64,000 nt of DNA from Marsupella aquatica (lineage: Eukaryota; Marchantiophyta), in assembly GCA_973895155.1 (NCBI GenBank), contig OZ316896.1, forward strand, positions 13,330,001 through 13,394,000, in the 5' to 3' direction. The position numbers were made by a program, and so were the translations under genes. This document shows, piece by piece, positions 34,995 through 46,969 of the stretch. Position 1 is the stretch's first letter. Each line of letters starts with the position of its first letter. The notes beneath the pieces were generated by a model. The model saw only the letters and a program-made list of their open reading frames with translations. It did no database searches and was not told where the DNA came from.

Positions 34995-35235
34995 ATTTGC
35001 TTTTATGGGTTTAAGGGGGTTATTGGTTTTTATGCGTTTAAGGGGTTATTGGTTTTTATGGGTTTAAGGGGGTCATTGGTTTTTATGCATTTAAAGGGGT
35101 TATTGGTTTTTATGGGTTTAAGGGGGTCATTGGTTTTTATGCATTTAAAGGGGTCATTGGTTTTTATGGGTTGAAGGGGGTTATTGGTTTTTATGGATTG
35201 AAGTGGTTATTGGTTTTTATGGGTTTAAAGGGTTT
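34995..35235. repeat. 27-28-bp tandem array, 9 copies
   Basis: The unit is GGTTTTTATGGGTTTAAGGG plus GGTTATT. Copies 1-6 largely alternate between ATGGGTTTAAGGGGG and ATGCATTTAAAGGGG variants, which suggests a two-unit higher-order repeat of ~55 bp. GGGTTTAAGGG resembles the plant telomere repeat but is not identical. Confidence 0.92.
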
Positions 35236-35479
35236 AGGCTGTTGGGATTAAATTGGTCCTCCCATGAGGGAAGTGTATTGCGGAGCCTTTGGAGTATCTA
35301 AGATCAATGTCAATTGTACTCTAATCAGCAGCAAAAGCTGACTAGAGCGGGGATCACATGTAATCTTGGCCTAATGCCAAGTGGGATGAGATAAGTTACT
35401 AGGCGCACTGACGAGTTTAAGTACCTTGTGAAACTGAGCTGAAATTGCCTGAACTTAGGGTCTTTTCCTTAAAGCTCTC

Positions 35480-35570
35480 TTAGGCAGCGACTCCCGTCCC
35501 GGACACGGTATAGCACTATACTATACAATCTATCGTTGTTGGGTGTTATCCACTAAGCCACCGCACGATA
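35480..35570 (-). other. tRNA-like sequence, possible SINE head
   Basis: On the minus strand GTGGCTTAGTGGATAAC (about 35546-35562) fits an RNA polymerase III A box (TGGCTTAGTGG). About 55 bp further a degenerate B-box-like GGGACGGGAGTCGC is present. It does not fold as an intact tRNA to my eye. It may be the head of a tRNA-derived SINE running to ~35300. Confidence 0.3.
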
Positions 35571-35695
35571 CGATATGATGCAATAAATATGAGGTTACGA
35601 TAATTACGACCGGAAATGAATGCGTACAGGTTTAGGGTGGGCTCCAAATAACAGGGGTAGTGCTCCACCTCAAAGATTTTATTCAATTCATTTTA

Positions 35696-35932
35696 TTACG
35701 GACCCCACTAGAGGTCCCTTCCAAAATTCCTGGCACCAGAGAATGCCATGTCAACAATAACCGCAACAAACAAGACTTGTCAGTTTTGTGAATCAAACTT
35801 ACAATTTTCATTTGTGTTTGCGTCAATTTGCGTGTAAATTTTGGGACACCATACCGTAAAAAGAAAATTAAAAAAATTAAAAATGCAAAACAAAAGACGG
35901 TTAAAACTGTCACTGTGTAACCGTTTTAGTTA
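35696..35932. mobile_element. MITE copy, right end missing
   Basis: It begins TTACGGACCCCACTAGAGGT followed by CCTTCCAAAATTCCTGGCAC, matching the left end of the element at 48492-48804. Internal words also match (ATGTCAAC, TTTTGTGAA, ATACCKTAA, AACCRTTTTAG). The right terminal repeat is absent. Confidence 0.65.
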
Positions 35933-36159
35933 CATTTCCAATTTTAAAACTTGAATTCAAAGATTTTTAAAAAATATTTTTCATATAATAAATAATGGCT
36001 AATAACTAACTTAATAACTTATTTGTTAAACCGCAACTCCCGGTGTATAAGGACCTCTTGTATTGTACGGCCATTAATGCTAGGAAGAGCACATAGAAAC
36101 CCAGGATCGGGGAGGAGGAATGGCTGGAATATTGAAAGTTCACCGAATTTTACACTCAA

Positions 36160-36650
36160 AACTATTTACTCATTCTCAAAACAAAAAAATACCCAGTCGT
36201 AGATCTCATTGAGATCTTTCTTTTGCACCCTAGATCGCCTTCTAACATGGATGAATAAGATTTCTAGAGGCATTACAAAATGGACGGCAAAGATTGTAAA
36301 ATCAACAAAATCCACGGCTAGGAAGGATTGGATTTGTTTTATTTTTCATTTGAAAAATATGAACCCATTTACAAAACGGACAGAACCCATCCATAGATCT
36401 CTTTGAGATCTTTCTTTTGAGCCATAGATTGGCTATTATGATGGACAGACAAGATTTCCGGAGACAAGAAATGGAGACGGCCCAGATCGACCCTTCCCCC
36501 TGAAATTCAAATTTTCAAATTCGGCCAATCAGATTGCCCCGTTTGTTTTTTTGTTATTTCTCACAAAATATCCAACCATTTTGCCTGCTTTTTATCACAG
36601 ACGTAGATCTCAACGAGACCTACAATTTGAGCCATAGAACTGATCTGATG
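36160..36650. repeat. Diverged ~190-bp repeat with AGATCTC words
   Basis: Phrases of the type CGTAGATCTC.TTGAGATCTT, followed ~60 bp later by ACAAGATTTC or TAAGATTTC, recur near 36195, 36390 and 36602. They are weakly conserved. No gene is seen between 34.8 and 37.8 kb. Confidence 0.4.
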
Positions 36651-37501
36651 GTTGATAGTAAGCGATGCTTTCAATGCAAATCTAACAATTGAAGGGAGGC
36701 GCTATTGTGCTGCCCGCTGTTTTAAGTGTTGGATGCACTTGGGAATGAGGACTCCGGGTAACCTGGAGCCCCTTATACCCGTATTTGTGGTTTAAAGGGT
36801 AATTGGCACCTGGAGTAAGATTTTTGGCCCTTTGTAATTAAGATAAACTGCTAGCCATGATCCCAACTTGAACTCAACCAACCAATACAATTCATTTGAT
36901 CACACATTCATCTAATTGCAAATAGACTTTTCACAAATTGAATTCTAACTCTAGTAGCTTGAGAATGTGACTCATGTAAGTAAAGAAAAGGCCTGATTTT
37001 GACAATTGCTTGTGATAAGTGTCAATTAGCCAAGGGTCCACTAACTAATTTAACAGGTGTCTTGCATTGTAGGGCCCCTTTTGCTCCCAATTGGACTTCC
37101 TGATTCCTGCAATTTCGCGGGCCCACTCTGCCGTGACATAATCCAAACTCCAAAGCTATGGACGACACCGTTTGCTTTGCTGCCATTCTGACCAATGCTG
37201 TCTCTTGCCTCGCTCTCTCTCTTTCGACATTGCCGCTCGTTGAAGCTACACGCCCACCAGGCAATTCCCTCTCGCAAACGCAACATTCCTCTCCTCACGA
37301 AATCGCAGCCCAAAACCCAACAATCCTCTTCAGGACATCGCTGACCGCATGTGCGCAGAACTGAGTTCCTCCAGAGCCGAATGAGATCGGAAGATGTCTC
37401 ACGACATTCACTGAAGGTCGCGTCCACGGTCCCCCAACGAAACGCTCACAATGCTCCCTTTGCTCCACATGGCCGCAGCAACGTGAATTGAATTGAAGTG
37501 T

Positions 37502-37532
37502 TGAGTGGAGTGGAGTGGAGTGGAGTGGAGTG
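37502..37532. repeat. GGAGT pentamer microsatellite
   Basis: Six GAGTG units in tandem, ~320 bp upstream of the DUF1997 start codon. Confidence 0.9.
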
Positions 37533-37849
37533 CTGGACAAGACCTGAGCAGCTGATGTCTAGCAAGGGAGTGTCCCGTCCTCCCATGTTGTGTGGCGTCT
37601 TCAATCACGTCGCCGAATCGGTTAACTTGACTGTCGTTTCCATGGAACTCAGGAACACATCTTGGCGCCGATTCTCGGGCAACCTGTTTCCCTTGGGGTG
37701 ATGAATTTGCGCAATGGGACATCCCCAGGGATGACCGACTGTTCCATACGATAGATAGACAATTGCCTTTCGAATTTCGTACTTTGCTGGATACGACGGT
37801 GAATTTCGTGCAGCTGGATTGATTGAGGATCTGGAGGTGGGCGAGGAGA

Positions 37850-38779
37850 ATGGCGGCACTGGCGGTACCGTGTTGCTCTGCTGCTACCGCTGCCGCTGCC
37901 TCTGCTCGTATGAGGGGCAATGGTGTTGGAGAATGGGAGAAGCAGAACGTCTTGGCATCGGTAGCACACAGGTATGATCTCCTGCGATCTTCAACAATTA
38001 GGTCAATCCCCGTCAGTAGTGTAAGCAGCAGGTGTCCTCTTAGCGGACAGACCTGGGAGCGGTCGTGGCGTCCCTGTGCTGTTCGAATGGAGAGCAGTAT
38101 GACCACAGAGACGACGAAGACGAAGAAAAAGAAAAAGATGGCCAAGCTGTATGTGGAGAAGAGACAGACTCTCCCGTTGCCTACATTCGCGGACGCATCG
38201 GGGAATCCTCAGCATTTGCGAGTCTTTCTTCGTGAGCCGGAAGGAATGAAGTGTATGCTCAACACCAAGGTCTTGAGGAGATATGAAGATGTTGGCGATG
38301 GCGTCTTCAAGTGCTACTTGCCGATGATGGAGTTTTTGAGTATCGAGGTAGCCCCTGTTATAGAGCTCCAAGTCGATGCCAGAGAGGAAAGCTGTCAAGT
38401 TGATCTGCTCTCCTGCAAGTTTGAGGGCTCGGACCTGATTCGCGGCCAGAATGAGCGTTTCTCAGCAAGCATGAAGAATCACTTGACATGGAGCAGCAGC
38501 ACGGAGCAAGAGGAGGAGGAGCATCTGCACTTGCGGGTCGAGATTAATGTAGCATTGGAGGTGTACACATTGCCTTTCACGTTGCTGCCGATCTCTGCAG
38601 TGGAGTCGCCAGGCAAGTTGGTCCTCCAGGCGTTGGTAGACAGGCTCATCCCTCTGTTTGTGGATCAGTTGTTTGTGGACTATAAAACTTGGGCTCAAGC
38701 TCAAAATTCAGCAGCCGTTGGTGATCTCTCTACCGGCGGACAAGAACAAATGGAGGTTAATGGCAGCTCCCGTGATTAA
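37850..38779 (+). CDS. DUF1997 family protein, probably plastid-targeted
   Basis: A 309-aa single-exon ORF. I chose the ATG at 37850 (MAALAVPCCSAATAAAASAR) rather than an upstream TTG; this start gives an Ala/Ser/Arg-rich N terminus like a chloroplast transit peptide. The conserved domain runs from ~residue 100: AKLYVEKRQTLPLPTF, HLRVFLREPEGM, RYEDVGDGVFKCYLPMMEFL, VAPVIELQV, and C-terminal FVDQLFVDYKTWAQ. This order (Leu-Pro start, yxxxLpplefl core, final W) is that of DUF1997, found in plants and cyanobacteria; biochemical function is unknown. An acidic insert (EQEEEE) lies in the domain. An alternative is a shorter start at the later Met residues, with the N terminus as 5' UTR. Confidence 0.85.
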   Translation: MAALAVPCCSAATAAAASARMRGNGVGEWEKQNVLASVAHRYDLLRSSTIRSIPVSSVSSRCPLSGQTWERSWRPCAVRMESSMTTETTKTKKKKKMAKLYVEKRQTLPLPTFADASGNPQHLRVFLREPEGMKCMLNTKVLRRYEDVGDGVFKCYLPMMEFLSIEVAPVIELQVDAREESCQVDLLSCKFEGSDLIRGQNERFSASMKNHLTWSSSTEQEEEEHLHLRVEINVALEVYTLPFTLLPISAVESPGKLVLQALVDRLIPLFVDQLFVDYKTWAQAQNSAAVGDLSTGGQEQMEVNGSSRD

Positions 38780-38989
38780 GAAAGAAGCCAATTTCAGCCT
38801 TTTGAATATCTGCCGTAGAAAGCAAAGCTCCAAAGGATGGAAGGGCGTTGCTGCTAACGATGTTTGAAATGACAATTGCCCAAACCCGGCCTCGTTGGAT
38901 CAAATGTGTACAGTAAAGACTTGTAGATTAAATTAATTCACAGACGTCATGCAGCAGTTGCATCCTCCTAGTCTGAGAAAATGTTTGGT

Positions 38990-39430
38990 CTTGATCTGTG
39001 AGAAGTAGGCCTCCGTGACAAATATGAATTCCTCATTTACCAGGAGTAAGCGGCAACAATTATATGCACAGCTGTCTCCAATGTCAGATTTTTGGATTCT
39101 TAATTAATCAGAAGTAGTCTCAGGCGACAATTCTACGAAATTCTATCCCTGAATGTGAAAACTATAGAGAGCTTCATTTTTCAGAAGTAGTGCTGATGAT
39201 AGATCTATGAAAAACACAATCTCTAGATGTGAAAACTACATATTCTTCAGACGTCAGAAGTAGGCTTGGCTGACAATGCAGAGCAATGCAATCTCTGAAC
39301 GCTGAGAGGCAAAGATTCTTCGTCCATCAAAAGCAAGGCTAGGTGGCAATTGATGAATCTCTCGTGATCTCTGAATGTGAGGAAATTTGAAGTTTTCATT
39401 CATCAGATGTAGGCCTAGGCCTAGGCTGCG
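38990..39430. repeat. Degenerate ~73-bp periodic repeat, 5-6 copies
   Basis: The phrase CAGAAGTAGGCTTGGCTGAC followed by AAT..., CAATCTCTGAATGTGAAAAC and TTCATT recurs near 39000, 39110, 39183, 39254, 39328 and 39403. Spacing between the last five is 71-75 bp. Copies are highly diverged. The array lies downstream of the DUF1997 gene. Confidence 0.6.
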
Positions 39431-39659
39431 GTGCAGTATAGTCCTGTCAACTTCCGCAAATTTTCATAAAATATGAGAAGAAAGAAGTGCACATGAAGAT
39501 CGCTTTCCATCAATGAGCTGTTCATGGTGATGGGAAATCTGAATGTCTTAGGTGGTGAGCCTGGTCTCTGTGCTTGCTATGTGTTCCTGAATCTTGTTGA
39601 CTGAATTTTTCCTGGGAGGAATGCTTATAGTCCAGTAAGCGACACATCTCATGAGCATG

Positions 39660-39720
39660 AAACGCTAACTGAACCCACACGTGGAGGACATTTTCACACC
39701 TGTGGGTTCAGTTAGCGTTT
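39660..39720. repeat. Perfect 20-bp inverted repeat (hairpin) with 21-nt loop
   Basis: AAACGCTAACTGAACCCACA at 39660-39679 is exactly complementary to 39701-39720. A strong RNA or DNA hairpin is expected. Confidence 0.9.
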
Positions 39721-41344
39721 TTTGCAATTGCAACTGCTGAAGCGGCACTTTCTACTTTGAACGCATGCCAAGGTTGCTTAATGTCTGTCTGAATGACGAA
39801 GTTATGCGTTGATTGTTGTGGCACGCACAGAAGTTTTGGGTGCTGCAATTCTCCCTTAATACTAGGGAATGGTTCTCTACAGCTAGGTGTCAAAGGTAGT
39901 TTCGATTATCTAATGCCACTTTGGTAAGACTGATACAAAGCTTGAAGGAGCCTTGTCAGTATTTAGTTTCAATTATCTACTGCCAATTTTGTGAAACTTG
40001 TATAAATTTTTAAGGAGCTTTGTCATTATTTATATATGATACATGCACAGGAAAGCCAATCTCCTTCTTTAGACACGCAGGTCACTCTTGTTTTCGCTTA
40101 ATCGTGCAGAATTTTTGCCGGTGAACGCACCTATAAACCATAAGGCTTGACCAGTCCGCGATCTCGGAGGGACAAGCCATGTCCACGATGTTGGAGGGAC
40201 AAGCCATTGTAAGACGTGCTGAGACGACAATGCCAACTAGTACCGCCTTTCCCATCTACCTGACCAAAAGGATGGAATCAGACTGCACGTGAGTCAGCTA
40301 ACGATTTCGAAGAATACTAACTAGATGCAGTTCCAGTTGGTGCATGATCACCCCTGGAGGTTTCTACATGATATAGAATTCCAGATACGTTTTGCAGCGT
40401 TGAAGTGTCATAAGTTCTGTCCACATCGGGAAGCCTGCACGGGCCATCGACAAGTCTCGACTTCAGATAAATCTACCTACAAAACCGGTCAATATTTCCC
40501 ATCAAGCATGGTATAAATCCCCCTTAATACGATGTCCGGTGAGCATACTTAAATTTCCAGAGTTTATTCCAGACCATTGCTTGAGACTCGTAGAGGAAGT
40601 CTCTCAACCACGTTTGATCGTTTGAGGGGCTTAACATGTCACCCTCTACAATCACCTATAACTCATGTGAATGATGCAAAATCTTCCTGATTTCATATCG
40701 TGCCATGGAGTACAAAAGTATCTACTATGGAAGTGTCACTCCTTTATACCGACAGGACGAGAAATTTGCTTCATGATGGATGGTCACCAAAATTATGTCA
40801 TCGTGGGGATTTAATGGTGTCTTAAAGCCCTCCGGAGATTTCTCATTTGTAATGACTTAATTTTAGTTTTCGTCATGAGATGGATCTCTGACGAGTGTTA
40901 TCACGAATGTACTGATCGAAAGTTTGGAGAAGATTATGACTTCTAGAACTCAAATGACCTTCAGCCTGTCCAGGATAAGAGCAGAAGTTCATTCACCAAC
41001 TTGTGCACACAGCCAGTAGGTGACCTATGAAGAAATCGCGTATAATTAGCTGACCTGACCCTCGACCAAACCAGGACCGCCAGCAGAAAAAGACACCCAA
41101 ATCCCCTACGTTCACAATCTGTACCAGAGGAATGTGCTAAGACTAATTAATTAGTTGAAACTGCGTCTTCTGTCACTAATCAGTGCCGGGTACAGAAGTC
41201 TCTGGCATCAACGACAGCCCTGAAATCTGTGAGATCTAATTGGGACCAGGGAAGGTTGATCTCGGCTCAGCAAGTTTGAACGCTGGGTTTGCCAAACTGG
41301 AGAAAAACGAGAGATGTCCCCTCGGTTTACCCAAGTTGTCAGCT

Positions 41345-41445
41345 GAAACACGATATCCAGGGTGAAGTATGCATTCTCTGTGGGTCTCTTCGACTAGGAA
41401 TCCAGGGTGACGTATGCATTCTCTGTGGGTCTCTTCCACTAGGAG
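41345..41445. repeat. 49-bp tandem duplication
   Basis: ATCCAGGGTGAMGTATGCAT followed by TCTCTGTGGGTCTCTTCSAC and TAGGA occurs twice in tandem. 38.8-42.0 kb otherwise shows no gene. Confidence 0.85.
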
Positions 41446-42041
41446 CAGGTATGTCGCAAAGCCCAGCAGGTGTTACAGAGAAGCGGCAGTACCAAGTAGT
41501 TCCTCGTGCGCGATGGTATCGGTGAATCATAGAAGAAAACGAGACTACGCTTAGGGTTGGGATGATAAATAAATCGAGTTTTCATGCCTCCTCCATACAA
41601 AGGTATAGGAGCGGAGGATGCAACTTACAAATTGCTTGCGAAAGGAAAGAGATCTCACGCAGATCGACCCTTCAGTGAGGTTTTTGTTAGCTAGGCAGAA
41701 TTCTGGCTACCCTCATCACAGCTTTAGACGACACTACAGCAGCTGGAAAGAGGCCAGTATCTTCCTCTCAACTTCGAATTTTCACGGTATTGAAAGTGCA
41801 AACTCTCGTCAGCTATCGCAAATCTATGTTACAGGCTAAGCAAAATCCTTTTGACTCTAGCTATACATCTGGTTGACTGATCACCAAGAGACATCTTCCG
41901 AGTGAGAAGATCTGTGACATCTTCTGAGGAAGAAGAATAAAATAAGAAGACCTGAAAATAGTTACTAGAAGAGACTCGCAGTGTGACTATGAGCTTGCTA
42001 TACTTGTCAGTCACTCCATGGGGTCTGCGCTAACAATTGAA

Positions 42042-45000
42042 TTAGTGAGGCGAGTGCATTAAATTGCAAGGGGAATTTTGCATTCTAATGCGAATGCGAC
42101 TGGACCTTCGCACCGGGGTGAGCTGCACTCGCTCCCTGGGTGTTCCCTGCACAGTGGATCACATGTCATGTGTCAGTTCGATGATCCGATTGATACAATT
42201 CAAAAATTCACGGCATTGATCGAGTGATATCGATTCATTGCAAAATGGGTCGACCAGAAGGGTCTAGAATAATAATTTTACCTCATTGTGCACAACGGGG
42301 ACGAGAGTTGTAAACAGGCCCAGAGAAGATTCCTCCGGTACCTGCACGGTCGGACTTTGCAATGTGTCTCCAACGTCGGCCGACTGCTTCAAAGATTTCT
42401 CGAACGAGTCTGTGACCATGCCTTTTCCAAGCAATCGATCTGGAGTTCCGCCAGTAACCGGGTACGGTGTCGAAATTTGCCGAACTTGGTCAAATGAGAG
42501 GTGCACTGCCAAGGATTGGTCTTCAGCCAAGAATTCGCTTCCCGGGCTCCCCTCGATCGGGTAAAAGTCGGCGGTTTCTACAAATTGAGGCTCCACGGAC
42601 GACTTTGAAAATGTCCGCGCTGCAGCTGACGCTTTCACAGTGGCTGCCGGACTGGTGCTCCCAGGACGAGCATACGTCTGAAACGCGAGCACAGCCACAC
42701 CCGCAGCGAGAAGCAACGAAGCGAAAATTGCTGCAGTGGTCCTGAAACCCGGCGCCTGCCTTATGAGCTCGTCTTTGAACAACCAGCGAGGACCCGCTGG
42801 CTTTGTCGCGAGTGCCATTGATGAATCGACGTCATTTTCCTCCGGGCTGGATAAAAGTGGAACAGTTTCTTCCCGGCTGTCTCCCTGCAAACTTTCTTGG
42901 AATGGAAGTGAACGAGCTTCTTGACTCAAACCCGGCTCGAGAAGCTGGGGCTTGTCCTCCGTTACGCGAGCAGCTGGCTCAACCTCCTCTGATAAATCAT
43001 GATACAATTGAATTCCCTCCACACCTTGAGACACAGGGGTCTGTTCCCCTAAAGGTGACGACAAAGGTTCAACTTCTACAATTGCATCTGAGGCATTCTC
43101 AACTGCAATATCAACAACTTCGCTAGTGCTGCCAAGTTTGGTCACCACGTCACTACTCACGTCAATTGCTTGATCATCATTTTGGACCGATTTTACAGCA
43201 TTCAGCTCTTGAAGAGTGATCTCCTGTTCACTTTGCTCAGAAAGGTTTAAAGTGGGCTCAATGTCTTGAGAGGGTTTAGAGATTGGTATGTCTGCAACTC
43301 TGCCCCGAGCTGCTCGAAGGATAACATGCTCGTCAGCAGGCCTTGCGGAGGACAGCGGGCACTGGCTTGCGTTCCTGCCTTCTATGGTGCTATCCAAGGG
43401 TCCTTCCACTATCTGCTTAGTAGAAGGATGTCCGAAATACAAGTTCACCAGCGATGTCCAAACGGATTTAACTTCCCATGAGTCCACCCTGGCCATGATA
43501 TTCTCGTATGCCTCAACGGGGTCGAACATGTCATGAGGCACTACAAAATCGTAGTCAGGAACCCAGTCCCACTCGTTCACCTCCTCCTGACCATTACGTG
43601 AGCGGTAAATATTCATTTCTCCCTCCAGTGATGTTTTGAGGTTGGCATATGATTCCTTCATGAATCGTCCGAACTTTGCGCTGTAATCCACACAGAATGA
43701 CAAGACGACTTTGCCATTATCCACTACCTTGATGAGGTCTACATGGGATTGTATGAGAGAATAGACATTCACCCAGCCAACCCGTACAACGTCAGGACAA
43801 GAAAGAGAAAAATCCCTCCCAAGGTGTGGTTTTTCGGCCCACAATCCCTCGGTAGTTTGAAGGAACTGACGAATCGGTTCGGTGACCTTGCTTGCCTTCC
43901 AGACACGAGAGATGTAGGTTTGATGAAGAGATGTGGGAAGAAGAGCCGGACTTCCAGAGGCGACGACGAGTAGTGCAACGAAAGCAAAAATAGAAACGAT
44001 GCCACACGCATTGTAACCCCAGGTAGTCGAGCTATTATCGTCCCAATCTTCAGCGTCTTCTTCGTCAAGATGTTCCTCCGCTTCTCCCTTGCGATAATCG
44101 AATTTCGAGTCGGTGGAAAGAACATCCAAGCCAGAAGCAGTATCTGTCTCTGGAGCAGGTGTCATACTGGAAATTCTGCTCTGCTGCTGCTCGGGTTCTT
44201 CTCTATAACTTAATTGAACGATTTCACCATTTCCCTGTTCAGTATCAGTGTCCGACTTGAACAGCTCGTTAGAAGACATTTTGCAACGAGGTGATGGGCT
44301 TTCTAGAGACGACGATGATGATGTGAGAGAACGCACATCATGTTGAGAGACATCTTGAGATTCACTCTCGCCGAGCTCCTTCTCTTCCACATCTTTCTCA
44401 GATCCCATTCTCGACGAGTCCGCATCGGTTGCGGGCGATTCCAGGTCTAAATCGCCGAGCGTCCCTTCTGCACTTTTGCGAAGAAGCTCTAGTCGTCGCA
44501 GTGGTTTGTAGCGGAGAAATTGCGGTCTTGGCGAGAGGAAGTTGTTCTTGGGGTCGTACGTACTATTGGGTGTGGCGGTGGTCTTTTCTTGGATCAAACT
44601 GTCTGCTTCCCCACGAAGAGGAGATACGACGTTTCCCTCCATTGCCGAGCTCTTTCTGGCGCGAAGGGACTCAGGACGAGGAGAATAAGGTGCAACTACT
44701 CGCTGGAACGGAGCTTCGTCAACAAAACCTGTTAGACAACTCCCACTGTCCTCGCCGCATCCAGCAGCACTGAGAGTTCCAGATAGACTCCTCCGAAGAC
44801 TTTCAATGCTTTGTCGCGGTGAGCACATCATCACTGGGGCCGAAAAGTCAGCAGGAGCATTACCAGACGTCCCGCCTTCATCTTGCAAGAACTTCTGTAT
44901 CCTTCTCTGCAACTCTTCAATCGAGACGAGTGGGCTCTTGGGCGTTCCAGGGTTTTCTCCTGTAGTAGTAGTACTACGCTCGGGAGACAATGCCGACGAC

Positions 45001-46099
45001 AGTCCATCCGACTCTACCCTACTTTGACTCCAGTCATTCATGCTCTGGGAAACGGCCGCGGAGATAGGTGGTTCCGCTCCGGCGATCACCTCTTTCCTGC
45101 GAGCGGGAGCAGCAGCGGTGGCAACAGCAACAGAGTGCGGCTTCATCTCCTCTTCTTTCATCCGCGTTGGGGGATAAGTGGTTGTACTGAATTCCCGGTT
45201 CTCAGCCAAAATCTTGCGCTTCACCACGGGCTTCGGAGGTGTTGTGAAGCGCATGGTAGCAGCAGTTCTCGTCGACTTTCCCGTTGGCGTAGAAGGATTT
45301 ATTAGAGTCTTCCCGCTGTACTGGGCTTTGTCTGTGGGCACCTTCCACGGCTCTTGCAGCTTTTCGCGGTTCTCCTTGCATTCTTTGCAGGCCTTCGTGG
45401 GGGTCGTATGCAAGGCCCCGCGACCTTCACAAGAACAGGTAGCCGGTTATCGATCATTCCGTGGACTTGGACGTCTTTTCTCATTTCTCACACATTCAAG
45501 ATCATCCGGAATTTTACAATTCACTCATTTTGAACCACAATTTCCAGTTGTGTTCCGAACTCTATACAATGGGCTACTAGTCAAGTTTGGCGTCAATGTT
45601 GAGAACATTCACGCCCCGTTTCATAGGAAGTGAAAATACAGTACCATGAAAGATTAGCAATTGAATGCCCAGGAGGCAATTTCTACGTTCAACCTTCGGT
45701 TCGATTCAACATTATGATTACTGGCTCATTAGCTCTTCTATGCACAGACCCTAAACTTTGACAATCCAGATGTCCACAAGGAAAGGAAAATGGACAAACA
45801 TCAATCAGTCGAGGAGAGGTTCATGATATGTTACCAATGTCCGAGGTGCGACTGTTGAAAAGCGGATTGGTATGGCTCCGTGCCATCTCCAAGTCTTGCC
45901 TCCCGGCGACACCAGGGAAAGTGCCCCTCACAGGTGACAATCCCCGTACTGGAGACACCCCAGCTGAATAATTACCATTCCATCGTGCTCCGAGAGCTCC
46001 TCCACCACCCCCCACTCCTCCTCCTCCAGAAGCCGACGCGGAAGAGGGTGTAGAGGACTTGGTCTGTTTCTGATAACCGGGCCTATTCGGTAACGACAT
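42042..46099 (-). CDS. Plant transmembrane protein, ~1170 aa, three exons
   Basis: The model has exon 1 at 45835-46099 (ATG at 46099, MSLPNRPGYQKQTKSS), exon 2 at 42282-45424 and exon 3 at 42042-42146. The first junction is phase 1 (G|GT AACA..AAG|GTCGC); the second is phase 0 (GAG|GTAAAA..GTGCAG|GGA). The summed length is an exact multiple of three. The long exon carries FLSPRPQFLRYKP (~residue 378 of the whole protein), acidic/Ser-rich linkers, a TM segment GIVSIFAFVALLVVA (~560) and a second TM AAIFASLLLAAGVAVLAF (~980). The last exon encodes TPVRRSSRIRIR. From memory these motifs match a plant-specific family annotated only as transmembrane proteins. The C-terminal motif supports exon 3 strongly; exon 1 is less certain. 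Function is unknown. The Arg-rich tail and S/P-rich N terminus suggest regulatory or chromatin/membrane contacts, which is speculation. Confidence 0.72.
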
Positions 46100-46969
46100 C
46101 GATGACCGGTCACCTGATTCTGCTCTACCTCCTGCTCAATTGTGGCTATCTCTTCAACCGCTCCACAAAACAATCAGTCACGTTGTACTCGAGAAAATAG
46201 TACTCCGTATCACCACAATGCCCTCCTTTTCTTGAGTGATACTCAGAATCCCGATAAAAATAGATTGCGGACAGTCTCAGCGACATACACCCCGAGGGCG
46301 AAACGAAGAAACTAATCAAGCACGCCCCACCAGTCAGTCAAAGCCAGCCTGCTGTAGCACCACCAGAGCAGTCGAACTCTCACCACTAACTCGAACCGAC
46401 GACAGCAAGGAAAGGAAATTTGGGAGCAGCAATGCTGCTAACCACAAACAATTGACGTACACACAGAGGAAGAGACACAAAGCTAAATCACCAAACTCAG
46501 TCGCACTCTTCGCTTTCAAACTCGTAAGTTAGCGCATCCAAATCTACTGAAAGCCCACAGCGTCGAGAGCTCCAATTGCCATGCGGAAGCGGAAGGACTG
46601 CCATAAACAGCGGTAGACATCCAACCCCACAATTGTCGCGAGCGCCAGGCACTGTCAGTAATAATAATAATTCTGACGAGGGCCAAAAGTCCAGAACACG
46701 CTAGAAAAAGAGAATGCCGACGTACCCAACGGGAGGATTGGATCGTTCGCGCTGAGAAGAGAAAAACAGTGATACACGAACAGACTGTGAATCCTGTGAA
46801 CGACGAAGGCGCAGCAGTGGGTGTGGAGTACAGTAGTAGACTAGTAGAGGACAGGAGGGTAGCCGTTACAGGCAGATTCAAAACTCCGGGAAGCGCGGGG
46901 ATGGATCGACACTACAATCATCATATCATTATTATTATTACTAGCCCCATGCCGACGTCTAGATGAAAA

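Noticed and set aside
37022-37427. Minus-strand ORFs upstream of the DUF1997 gene
   Set aside because: Cys/Trp-rich random-like composition, overlapping other open frames, no family match; probably promoter/5' UTR sequence.
44429-45305. Plus-strand ORFs opposite the large transmembrane protein
   Set aside because: Shadows of the minus-strand coding exon; the minus frame has TM segments and conserved motifs.
46516-46881. 121-codon minus-strand ORF upstream of the transmembrane-protein gene
   Set aside because: Leu/Ser-rich without a recognisable domain and located where the promoter or 5' UTR should be.
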